This document shows positions 12,801 through 47,021 of a DNA stretch of 64,000 bases, piece by piece (position 1 is the stretch's first letter; every line of letters starts with the position of its first letter). The DNA is taken from the NCBI GenBank assembly GCA_934045905.1, contig OW203764.1, forward strand, positions 20,823,685-20,887,684. The letters run 5' to 3'. The notes under the pieces are model-generated. The model was not told the DNA's origin, did not search any database, and saw nothing but the letters and a program-made list of their open reading frames with translations. The translations under genes and the position numbers were made by a program. The DNA comes from Leuctra nigra. Taxonomy: Eukaryota > Arthropoda > Insecta > Plecoptera > Leuctridae.

Positions 12801-15081
12801 TGGCACATTTACTACAAGTCGCAGATTGTAGCAATTGAGTCGACTTGAGATTGTATCAACAGAGCAATTACACAAAACTCCCCTTATATTAATTAATTAC
12901 CATACACCTGTATGAAGTCAGGTTCGTCGGAATCACAATGCCAAACATGTGGTTTAATTTTCAATTCAATCGCTCTCATCGAATGCCCGAGGTGAGACTA
13001 CAGACAGAAATATAATAATTCATCATGCTTTTTTGTATTCACCTGTTAATTTAGGTAATTATATGAATTTGCAATTAATTCGTGGTGTCCAAATCGCGGT
13101 CCAAATCATCACAAACGGCGATATTATTTGCAGCTATAAGCCTTTGACCCTTCCGATACTTGGACATGAAAGTCGGAAAACTCCCATAGTATTATTATTA
13201 TTATTACTAGCATTCATATTACAGTCTTGCCGCATGACTTTCAGCTGACAATCTCTAGGAATGGAAAGGACATAACAATTCCCCTGTCTTTTCTTTCTCT
13301 CTCACACTCGCGTAGTCTCTGGACGAGGCAAAACATCATGTCACGACGTACACGAGCAGTCCCCGCCCCCGCGTTAGACTCGCTCGCTCTCTGATCATCA
13401 TGAACATCTATCTCCACACAGGTTTTTTTTTCCTATTCCTCCTTCCACCCGCCTTATACCGACATGCATAACTTTTTACTTTTTTTTATTTCCACGCGCT
13501 AGCGAACTAGAGGGACTTGAATGTACCAGGCGAGCACGATCCACCTATGGATGGTTTGTTGCCCTTTGTTCGGCACCTTGCCTATATCATCATGGGCTGA
13601 TGATGAGGGGATGGGGACCTGCCAAGGGAAGGATTAGTTAGACAGTATGGGGGAGTTGGGGTAGTTATCAAACTGTGGGGTGGGTGGGTGAATTTGTGCG
13701 GCGGACGCCTCCGGTGGAACAGGAGATGCAGAGGAGACAATTTCATCAAGAAGCGAAATAGAAATTGAGAGAAGAGAGAATCTTTTAATTTTTGTCTGCA
13801 TACATTTATGATAGCGAAGCTGAAATTCAATTAGGGTAAATAGAGTGTAATATTGACACCTAGCTAACAGGAAGCAAATAAAGAATAACTTATATCTGAG
13901 ATTCTTTCCTGATCAATACAGACTCGTTTAATTTATTAGCACCTCTTTATTTATTTATTTACCTTACACTACAATCTTATCTTATTTTAAAATTTAAGTG
14001 TTTTAATGTTTCAAATAAAACACGAATCAGACATTGCTTTGGAGGAATTCCGACTTCAATCGGCAAACAATTCATCAATAATACACGGCAACAATTTTTT
14101 TTACAATGTCTGCATGCGTATTATTATCCATAATTAAGGTCACCTGTGCATCTTGAGGGTTAAGTGACACCCACGCCGCAGTGGCAGCAAGTGACTGTTA
14201 CTTTGTCGGGGTCAAAAGTCATGAAGAGGATGGAATTTCACTTACCGCTGATGAAGGATGCCTTGCAGGGGCTGGGTACATGGCGTTGTCCACAAGTTCG
14301 ACACAATCACCTGAAGAACACCATTATTTTCACACTCGTTTCGAATCAAACACAACAATCGTCTGAAAGCAAACACTTTGCCGCTTAAAACGTCCTGTCA
14401 GTTACGCGGTTCGCTCGAGACTGCCGACTAAACGTCTCCGACACAGTCACATTCAGCTCCTCCAAGTCTATCACATCAACCACCGAGTCGTCACGGTGGC
14501 GTTATACAATATTCGCGCATCCTGATTCAAATCTTACAAAAATTGTCAGCTTTCGCACTTGTAACGCGCACAATCCATTGTCCCACCACCCGTAAGCGCC
14601 AGATACTGTGCTGGTAATGGCGTTCAGATCCCACGTGGTATGTTGGGAGAAAAACGTCACATATTTCTCAACCAATAATCGCTTCGAGTTCAGTTGCTCC
14701 GCCTAATTTAAGAATCCTGACAGCCGCCCGTCTACTCCGCGTGGAGTATTGACCACAGATCATAGTGTGCCATGCAACAGCCAACACAGTTTATTTCCAT
14801 ATGCCTCAGATCCCATGCTGTACTGTCCAATCTCACTTCTAGTCAAACCAACAACTTCAACAGAATATATAAAATAAACAATTTGTTTACAACGACAATA
14901 GAATACCGAAGTATGTATGGAACAGAATTTGAACCAATTAGTACTTTATATTTGTGGATCTAGATTCTAGACTACAATAAAAATTGGTTTGACTTGGGAG
15001 TACAGAAAATTACTTTCAATTTCGGCCACCAGATGATGTGGGGGTGACGTCATTCTGCTGCCGTGAAGTGGAATTTGTAAC
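9802..15081. other. Intergenic sequence between groucho and fem-1
   Basis: No gene was recognised. It contains R1 copy F (10577-10952). Open frames up to 133 codons occur, but none shows splice context or family resemblance. The fem-1 promoter should lie at the right end, upstream of about 15080; no TATA or initiator element could be assigned. Confidence 0.5.
10577..10952 (+). repeat. Interspersed repeat R1, copy F (rearranged)
   Basis: Begins with CCTTTTGACTCTTTTGG and ends with GTGCTCGCTCATCAACGCG, TTACACAGAGCGTTTTCTCAG. Both edges match R1, while the middle is diverged or replaced. Confidence 0.55.
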
Positions 15082-15291
15082 ATGCAGAGAGCTCTAGCGT
15101 TCGTCCTTGGAACGAGATCGATCTTGTCTTCTCCTTCCTCGTCTCTCTCTTGCACTTTCAGTGTTCTCTCGGCTCTCTGTAGCCTCTCACTCTCAGTGTA
15201 TCCGTCACAGCTGCCTAGGAGAGCTGCGGCGGATTATAGGAGTGGAATATTTGCTTTATTTTCGACTGTTTCCCGGGTGATAATGCAAGAA

Positions 15292-39282
<23,991 letters not shown>

Positions 39283-39550
39283 GAATACATGTTTTGAGTT
39301 TTAACGCTGTACCTTGTGATGTTCAATATGCAGGTAAAAATTACAACCCCTAATTCTTATATAAGTGTTGCATTGTCGAAGTAAATACGCTAATATTGAA
39401 AACCAAGTTATAACATTTTCATGGTTAACATTGAAATGAATCTTACGAATTTAATTATTAGCACAATACAATTGAGTTTTAAGCTGCATCCAGATCAAAT
39501 TGAACAAACCTATATATGTAAATGTTAATTAAATAATATATGTGTACAAT

Positions 39551-39556
39551 AATAAA
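39551..39556 (+). promoter_or_regulatory. Candidate fem-1 polyadenylation signal AATAAA
   Basis: The first AATAAA after the fem-1 stop codon, 269 bp downstream. A second lies at 39680-39685. Use of either is inferred. Confidence 0.5.
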
Positions 39557-40290
39557 GTCTATTGGTGAAAATCCGGTACAAAGAGTCAATTTCTTGAAAT
39601 GTCATAGGTTATTTCAATCCCACATTCTAAAGGAACTAGGTTTAGTTACTTTTGTGAAGAATTTGATATCCGTATTTTTAATAAAGAATTGTGGTTTTAT
39701 GGTACCATCAATACATTACAACCCAAACATAATGCTTGTACAAAATGTATGTATTTACATAATTATTAATTATATGCACCAAGTAAGTACCTACCTACAT
39801 TTGATTTGTGCATACGAATCTAAAAAATTATAAGTTGCTGTACTGCACATCATTTCATTTTAAGGCTAGATATATCGGTAATAAATAATTACTATAAAAA
39901 ATTACGTTAGAATTGATTATTCCATCAAAACTTCAGTCATGCAAGTATTGGTACAGTCAAATTAATACACCTTACTTTACGAATTTGCGGAAGTACCTAC
40001 ATGTTTTAAAATTTATAAAACAAATACTTTGTATTATGGTATTAAATTCCTCAATTTTTTCTGTAGGTTACAGATACGAAACTGAAAATTGTACAGAGTT
40101 GAATTTTGTGACTGCTTGAAAAAGTATTATCCCAATTCTTATCCATTCCATGAAAGAAAGTGACATAGGAAGTAACTTTGTGCCGCAAGGTTTTATAACA
40201 CAAAAATTAAAATCATACAGCTCAGCGATGACTAACATGTTCCCTTAACCTAGGATAATAACACCACCTGTGCCTTAACATTGAAAACAT

Positions 40291-40548
40291 TCACTTTCTC
40301 TCTTGAAATGGTTCTACACCTTGGGGGTCATCCACAAAAGGTTTTGACCCATATTGCCATATCATTATGCCATTGACAAATGCTTTTTTCGGGATTTGAA
40401 ACTCGGTCGTCAAATAATGCCAAAGCATGACACCGCCTCCTGGGAAGTAATGCATCAAGGTCAAATTTATTACTGCTACGGCTGACTTCCTATTACTGCT
40501 AGTCTTAAACTTTTCCAAATTGCAGGGAAACCTGACACAGTACAACAA
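40291..40548 (-). CDS. Unrecognised open frame, 85 codons
   Basis: The minus-strand frame ends in TGA at 40291. Its C-terminal half has protein-like composition (GGGVMLWHYLTTEFQIPKK, NGIMIWQYGSKPFVDDP), with few low-complexity residues. I do not recognise the family. It could be a last exon of a small gene (a possible acceptor TGTGTCAG lies near 40530), a retrocopy remnant or chance. No neighbouring exon was found. Confidence 0.25.
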   Translation of the reverse strand: MLYCVRFPCNLEKFKTSSNRKSAVAVINLTLMHYFPGGGVMLWHYLTTEFQIPKKAFVNGIMIWQYGSKPFVDDPQGVEPFQERK

Positions 40549-41034
40549 ACAAGCTTATTTGGTTGCATTTTAATTAATTACGAACTGAATGAATAAAAGG
40601 TCTAAGTTCTGGGAGCCATCTTAAGTCTGGGATGTCATAATAAAGCCAGAATATGGTCTAAAAAGTGCGGCCTTCAACATCAATGAAAGCATTCAGCGCT
40701 AACAGTAGCCAATCCCAAGATAGAGCGAATGTCAATGAATAACATCCTCTAGATAAAACATTTGTGAATCCAGCATAGAGTACCTAAAAATAAATAAATT
40801 TATCTCATGTAGAAATGAACACAATGGAGACTGTGATAAAATTAAATTGATTTATTGACATATCACTGGTTTCACAATATTTTTAAGTGTGCAAACCAGC
40901 AGTATACTTGTGCACATTGGTTACCATCATATGCCCTCATGCTCAAAAGAAATTCTGTCAGCAAATTTTAACTCGAGTGTGAGTGAATTTTGTTAATTCC
41001 AATCGGCTATGCGACCTTGTGTCCATAAATCTCT

Positions 41035-41168
41035 GTCCAGTTTTTCAACCAGTAATAAACCAGTAATTAAGTTAACACAGGCATTCTAGGAATGTCATTG
41101 GTTGTTGCGATGACAATTACAGTCCTAATCAGCCGTTTAAAAGTTAGCAGAGTATTGAAAGGCTGTCC
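41035..41168. repeat. Degenerate MITE related to the element at 43537
   Basis: Shares the core GTCATTGGTTGTTGC, then AGTCCTAATCA and GAGTATTGAAA, in the same order and spacing as 43537-43666. Its ends (GTCCAGTTTTTCAA and the inverse CTGTCCC) are eroded. Confidence 0.6.
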
Positions 41169-41618
41169 CTAAACAATTTTGAGCATTAGGCCAAATGATT
41201 GTACAACTGCCTCCACCCCAAACACCATCAGACTAGCATGTCAGTTGAATTGAGCTTGATTAGTCCATGGGTGCATGTACAGTCACGTCCATATATAGTT
41301 CCGATCTTTCCCCGATGTTTCCATAATTAAGTATTACAAGGAAAATATAGGAAAAATATAGCTAGCGAGCTGTACAGCATAAATGCCAATTCGGAGAATT
41401 TGAAATTAATCCAACCGGTTGTAATTACTGTAAGTAAAATTAGAATTGTGCAAATCGGCTTCAACACAGACCAAATTGAACTTACGAGTGTTAGATCTGG
41501 TCACTGGCTGCCAAAAAGGACTTACATATTATGGAGACTAATGTGTTTGGGTAGAATGATGGCCTTGAAGAATCTACACTTCACAGGGATTTATAACTCT
41601 CAAATCATCCGCCAGATG

Positions 41619-42502
41619 CAGGCGCGTAGGAACTTTATTTTGACAGGGGGGGTCAAAATAGTGGATCGAAGGATGTCAGGAAAATGTATTTTACTGCTAT
41701 ACGAGGGGTCTGGGGGACTCACCCCCAGTTAGCCCCGCAGGGCCTTTTTTGAATTTTTGATACAAAATAATCGAATTTTAAGCTATTCTTCTCAAAGAAA
41801 TGTAAACTGTGTGATATGCAATATTCTGTGGGAACTTACGAAAACTTGTTTCTATAGAATTCCCAATGGCCCCGCAGGGCATTTTTTTACATCTTGATAA
41901 AAAAAGAATCGAATTAGACGCTTTTTTGGCATCTTTTTTAAAGAAATTTAAAATGTATGTCCTATGCAATATTCTTGGGGATACAAGAGACAAAATAAAA
42001 TTTTGTTATTTGACAAAATCCTAAATGGCCCCGCAGGGAAATACTTGAATTCTAGTGAAAGAGAATCGATTATGAATTGATTTTGGAATCACCATTTGAA
42101 AAAGGTTGCAAGAGCAACAGCAATAAGCAATCAATAAGAAAAATTTATTTGTGTTTTGGAATCTATAGTTAAACGTGTAATTATTTAATTTGATTCATGA
42201 GGATGATGATGTTGGACAAATGAGTAAATGAGTTTTCTCATTGGATCATTGGATTGGACCTCTGTTTAATTAGTTTTGCAAAACTTGAGAAAATTTTGAG
42301 AATTCAACCTAACAATGGAGCAAATCTGTGCATTCTGTGCAACACTTATAATCAACATTTGTGAATATCTGGATGTGTTAGGATCTCTAGCAGGGGGGGT
42401 CAGAGTCTCTAGCAGGGGGGGTCAGGATCTCTGGCAGGGGGGGTCAGGCTCCAGACAGGGGGGGTCATTTCCCCCCTTTCCCCCCCTATTCCTACGCGCC
42501 TG
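41619..42502 (-). mobile_element. Non-autonomous hAT element, copy 2 (hAT-1b)
   Basis: The same 14-bp termini as hAT-1a (CAGGCGCGTAGGAA and its inverse). The exact 8-bp target duplication GCCAGATG lies at 41611-41618 and 42503-42510. The element is 884 bp. The interior is in reverse orientation relative to copy 1, with three GCCCCGCAGGG-type units (about 41732, 41872, 42027) and AGGGGGGGTCA repeats near the right end. No coding capacity. Confidence 0.92.
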
Positions 42503-43378
42503 GCCAGATGTGCCGTTCTGTAAAATGTGCAAACAACACCTTTTGATTTACGGCTGCTAATTGTCGAGACAATTGGCTGCTTTTCGGATATGGAACCGAA
42601 CATTCACCCGCTTCATTTAGCAGAGCTCTTATGGAAATTACATTACAAGGCGCACGCAGTTACCAATGCATGCAAATCCCTGTGAAGCGTGATGATCATA
42701 CGTAGAATGAAGTACCAACTATGATATCCATCTTGCATTTATAATGACATAATCCTATGACCTTGTACTCTGGAGCTTTTTTGAACATTACAAGTTAATT
42801 TATTTTATGTTAAAATCATGAAACATATTCCAATAGAGGTATATGTATCAACTGTTACAAACTGTAGATGTTTGTTTTAATTTTGTGCAGGTCGTAACGA
42901 ATGATATGTGAAGTCACACGTATTATTAAAATACGCTAAACTGTTAAATTTTTTTTTTTCAAAGATGAACACAAGGAAGACAATATAGTGGTGGTTCTCC
43001 ATTCTTATCTATCGCACCAAGAGCTGCAATGAACAGGACTAAATAATGCAGAGCTTTTTAAACAGATCAACAAAGCTATTCCCATATCAGAAAATGCATT
43101 TCCTTGAGAATTTGGATGAAATTACTTTGGCGAGAGAAATCATAACTAAATTGCATGATGATAGTTTTGGGTTGATGTTTGCATAATGCAACAGAACAGA
43201 TGTTATATATTTTTGTAGATAATGTACCAAATCTTTGAATTATTATGCATATACATAAATGTATATCACTGTGTAATATGCAGTGAATTGTGGATAGGCA
43301 ATGTTCCACACTACATACTTTCTTCCTAATGTTAAATCAGAATTTAATTTTTATTTTATTTTAATGGACAGATAATTC
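42503..43378. other. Intergenic, nothing recognised
   Basis: AT-rich sequence between hAT-1b and R1 copy E. No gene or structured repeat was seen. Confidence 0.5.
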
Positions 43379-43681
43379 AGCGAGCAAAGCAAGTGACTCC
43401 TTTTCACTCTGACTGACCTTTGTTTTTTTCACGTTATTGGTGGATTATGTGGTTTAATGTTTTTTTTATGTGGTATGGAATTTCGGTTCCAGATGGGCAC
43501 GATTGTTGCTCGCTCATCAATGCATTACTACACTTAGGGCCGGTTTTTCAATACTCTGTTACAACCAGTAGTTAGGTTTAAACGCTAAGAATGCCATTGG
43601 TTGTTGCCATGGCAATATAGTCCTAATCAACGTTTAAAATGTAGCCGAGTATTGAAAAACTGGCCCTTAGAGTGTTCCCAG
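43379..43681 (+). repeat. Interspersed repeat R1, copy E (internally deleted, carries a MITE)
   Basis: Starts AGCGAGCAAAGCAAGTGACT, CCTTTTCACTC, and ends TGCTCGCTCATCAATGCATT. A MITE at 43537-43666 follows, then the R1 tail GAGTGTTCCCAG. Most of the R1 middle is missing. Confidence 0.7.
43537..43666. mobile_element. 130-bp MITE with TTA target duplication (PIF/Harbinger-like)
   Basis: Ends are GGGCCGGTTTTTCAATACTC and the inverse GAGTATTGAAAAACTGGCCC. TTA flanks both sides (43534-43536 and 43667-43669). The interior includes GCCATTGGTTGTTGCCATGG. A TTA duplication with GGGCC ends fits PIF/Harbinger MITEs. Confidence 0.85.
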
Positions 43682-43684
43682 TTA

Positions 43685-44029
43685 TTTTCAACAGTTGCAG
43701 AGGTGCAAGTCCTGAAACATAACCAAAATGCTACAGATGCTACTGTGCTGTTGGATCTAGGTCCATTACATGAGTACACTGTACATGGAAGTATAAGTAT
43801 TGATACAGAATTTGCAGTCGTGAGAACTTATGAAAACAGAAAGCCAAAGATCAGTTTAAATTTCCTGCGAACTTTGAAAAGTTATTTTGGTGTTGAGATT
43901 ACGCTTGATGATACATCGGTGTCGTGTCTTTTTGGGGCAAAAACCGTGATTTCTGATTGGCTGTATTTGAAGCGGGGGGGGGAGGGGGTCTGTAAGCCAA
44001 TGAAAATCAGTATCACGGCACGAAGCTAG
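43685..44029 (+). CDS. Unrecognised open frame after R1 copy E
   Basis: The frame is open from the R1 tail to TAG at 44027-44029 and reads VAEVQVLKHNQNATDATVLL, DLGPLHEYTVHGSISIDTEF, AVVRTYENRKPKISLNFLRT, LKSYFGVEITLDDTSVSCLF. Composition is protein-like, but the tail past a G-run (43974-43987) looks non-coding. I do not recognise it. No start codon is clearly its own: the frame enters from the MITE. It could be an exon, a decayed gene or transposon coding remnant. Confidence 0.25.
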   Translation, partial: FSTVAEVQVLKHNQNATDATVLLDLGPLHEYTVHGSISIDTEFAVVRTYENRKPKISLNFLRTLKSYFGVEITLDDTSVSCLFGAKTVISDWLYLKRGGEGVCKPMKISITARS

Positions 44030-44371
44030 TGTCCTTTTCCATCATCTCTTTTGTGTTTGTCCACCCACATACTTGGAGAAGGAACTTTTAAAAAGATAGA
44101 GTTCCCTCTTTACTTTTTTCACTCTTTTCTTGTTTTTTTTAAAATGCGTGACTAGCTTCTCATCTCACTGGACAAGGCCGTGAATAACATTGAGATGATA
44201 AAATTGTCAAACAAGAACAAAGATGTACTTTTATATGTTTGTACCCCTAGTGGAGATAAAAAAAGTTAAAAACAGTATTCGAAAGAAACGGCTTGTCTGA
44301 AAAAGATTTGATGGCATCATCCGAAGAAGTCTATGCTAACTCGACATCTTCTTCTAGTAGTAGGTGGGCTC

Positions 44372-44468
44372 TGATTTCATAGATAATAACAAGGATTGAT
44401 TGTCACGGAACCTGACCAGCAGCCAATCCGTTTTGCTCGAATACCGTTTTATGATTTGCTGAGTGTAC
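44372..44468 (-). repeat. Interspersed repeat R2, copy 2
   Basis: Reverse complement of 22476-22572 with scattered changes. Contains CAGCCAATCCGTTTTG and AACAAGGATTGATTG. Confidence 0.7.
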
Positions 44469-44960
44469 AATCTGCATTACCTACAGTTTGTTCAAATCTT
44501 CTGTACAATGATTATGGTGGTGAAGATGGCAACGAAAATGATGTACTACGCTAGCACCAACACAACAAAATGAAAATCAGCTAGAACTAGGTGGCACATT
44601 CAAGTTAACGGATTTTATTTGGAGAGTTTAGGTTGGCAAAGTGTGAATTCAGATGGAAGGTCTGGATGGTGCTGCTTATTTACACCCTAACGGCGTTGTA
44701 AGCGTAAATTGAACAGCCTATATCTTCTGCATTCGTAGGCTCTAAGAACGTTGTGAAATTTAATGCGGTGGTGCTGTACCTACATAGTACGCTAGTGGAA
44801 GACTAGTGTGATATTGCAAAATGCAAATAATTTAAATATCAGAAGTTTCATATCGCGTTTATGAGAGACGAGTTCGAAACAGCCTAATATGTTGCATCCA
44901 TGACAATTGCATCCATGGCATCCATGGCAAAATTTTACAGTGTAGCAAAACTATAATTAA

Positions 44961-45325
44961 GCGTGGGCTACACTGATAGGTAAACATTTGAAATAATAAT
45001 AACCTAAATATCATTATATCTCTTGAACCATTCAAATCTAATTAAGTAATACTTTTTGAGTCGATCTAGATCAAATATGAACACCAATTTATGAATAAAA
45101 TATTTGTTTCCAATCTCGTGTCAAAACTGGAATTTCTAAACATTTTCAGCTTTGCCACGAGTTTGGGTACAAATATTGTCTTTATAAGATGGTATTTACA
45201 TCGCTCAAGTTGACTAAAAGTTACCTACGCTATTTTTCAACATTCATAATTCGAATGGTTCAAAAGTTATAACGAGAGTTATTTAGGAAATATTATCTTC
45301 AATATACCTTCGAGTGCAGCCACTC
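44961..45325. mobile_element. MITE with TTAA target duplication
   Basis: About 100-bp imperfect inverted arms. The left starts GCGTGGGCTACACTGATAGG; the right end inverted reads GAGTGGCTGCACTCGAAGG. Further in, CTCTTGAACCATTCAAAT faces the inverse ATTCGAATGGTTCAAAAG. TTAA flanks both ends (44957-44960 and 45326-45329), the hallmark of piggyBac-type insertion. The terminal bases do not match classic piggyBac ends, so the superfamily is tentative. Confidence 0.65.
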
Positions 45326-45950
45326 TTAAGGGTGGGTCCATATCAGAATTATCTTTTTAGTTAGAAATAGAATTTCTGGAATAAAGAGTTTGCAGACCAA
45401 TTTTGTTGGCATCATTTACTCGTTACCGACTACTATAAATTTGTACCTATAATTTCGGCGGGTTTGGTTTACCCTTCCTTTTCCCATGTATTATGATGAG
45501 CCTTTTCAAATGTCGACACTGCCGCCTAGCGTGTGCGAAGCTAAGTTTGAAGTTCATCCTCGATCCGCCAAGTTGGCATACGACAGACAGGTTGCCCATT
45601 TGGTTGGCAGTCTAAGGAGGTTGATTAGTCTAAGCTTCAGGGCTTGATTTTTTAACTCATTTTTACGTCATTTTGCATCCTTAAGCTTTGCAGCCCAGTC
45701 TACCCTACCTATCACTAGACTTTATTCTCTCTCCCAATAAGATAATGTAAAACAATACAAATTAAAACCACCGATCAGTGATCACATTCTGACTGTAAGT
45801 GCCGGCAACTTTATGCCGGAAGATATTGTAAAATCCATATCAATAAAAAAAATTGTACATACAATGATTTGGTACACTTTCGTGTGGGAGCTATTTTTAG
45901 TTTTAAAATCTGCGCTTCCTCATTTTAAATACGTATGTCGTATATACATA

Positions 45951-46303
45951 CTGGGAGGCCCCAAAAAAATGCACAATAGGCGAGATTCATGAAACTACTA
46001 CTACGTACCTAACACATACACAAAATAGGCTGCAAATTTCATGTAAAATATTCAACATACTAAGGTTGGATGTGTGAAAGTTTCAAAAACATAACTTTTG
46101 TAGGAAAAAAGTGCCATTTGAGCTCCGTATAATCGATTTTGCAACAACCAAATTCTAGCAGCTGTAACACTTTTCCTACAAAAGTTATGTTTTTAAAACT
46201 TTCACATATCAAACCAAGTACAGTGCAATTTTCAGCCCAATTTGTGCAGTAATTTCTTCACAGCAATGTCTCGCCAATTGTGCATATTTATTGTGCCACC
46301 CGG
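45951..46303. mobile_element. 353-bp MITE with TA target duplication and internal palindrome
   Basis: The left reads CTGGGAGGCCCCAAAAAAAT then GCACAATAGGCGAGA. The right end inverted reads CCGGGTGGCACAATAAATAT then GCACAATTGGCGAGA. TA lies on both sides (45949-45950 and 46304-46305), fitting Tc1/mariner insertion. Inside, CATAACTTTTGTAGGAAAA (about 46090) and its inverse TTTTCCTACAAAAGTTATG (about 46170) form a second strong hairpin. Confidence 0.75.
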
Positions 46304-47021
46304 TATAGTAAGTTGCCATTGCAATCAAACTGCCTTATTTCAAAGGGTTTGAAGTTTACACCACTGATGGGAAAATGAGAAAGGTATCTGCATCTCTGAG
46401 AAGCACAGCCGTCAGTACACTACTCGTTCGTTCCTCCTCCTCCTGTGAGCTGCCTGTCGCCTGAGTAAAAATTGTAGTTCCTCACCTGTCATCCTGGTAA
46501 GTGGTCGCGCATTTGAATAGCCAAGGCGACGGTGGTGACCCCTTCCCGGGACAGCAGGTGAGGAGGCCAAAATTAAATTTTTTATTCAGACGACAGGCCT
46601 GCAGCGCACAGGAGGTGGAGGAACAAACGACGAGTGTACCGACGGCTGTACCGAGAAGTAACTCTCATACTTTCATCCAATGTTAACCCAGTTTGATCTG
46701 TCTTAAAAGCTCCACATCATTTTTAAATCCTGCCCAGTCAATGTTTACAGTTTACACAAAAAAAATTAATATGCAATTGAAATTGGCAATGATCATCTGA
46801 ATATTGGATAATATTTTGCTTTTGTACACAAAATTACCAATTGCTGTTTTCGTAAATAAATTAAAAGTTCATTGGTGTTCGTAAACATATCACCTATATA
46901 AAGATTTCAGATAATACAATTACTAAAAATAATATATATACATACTTTAGAAAAATGAAATGATAGCAGTACATACTCATATAACATGCAGCCTTGGAAA
47001 GCATTGATATTGTCCACCTGG

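Larger units (their letters stand above)
39283..41034. other. fem-1 3' UTR and downstream intergenic sequence
   Basis: The 3' UTR probably runs to the AATAAA signals near 39551 and 39680. Beyond that is AT-rich sequence with one unexplained minus-strand open frame (40291-40548), listed separately. Nothing else was recognised. Confidence 0.5.
44030..47021. other. Intergenic between the 43.7-kb frame and the INTS3 3' end
   Basis: Holds R2 copy 2, a TTAA-flanked MITE and a TA-flanked MITE, listed separately. The part nearest INTS3 (46304-47021) probably includes the INTS3 3' UTR. No other gene was recognised. Confidence 0.5.
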
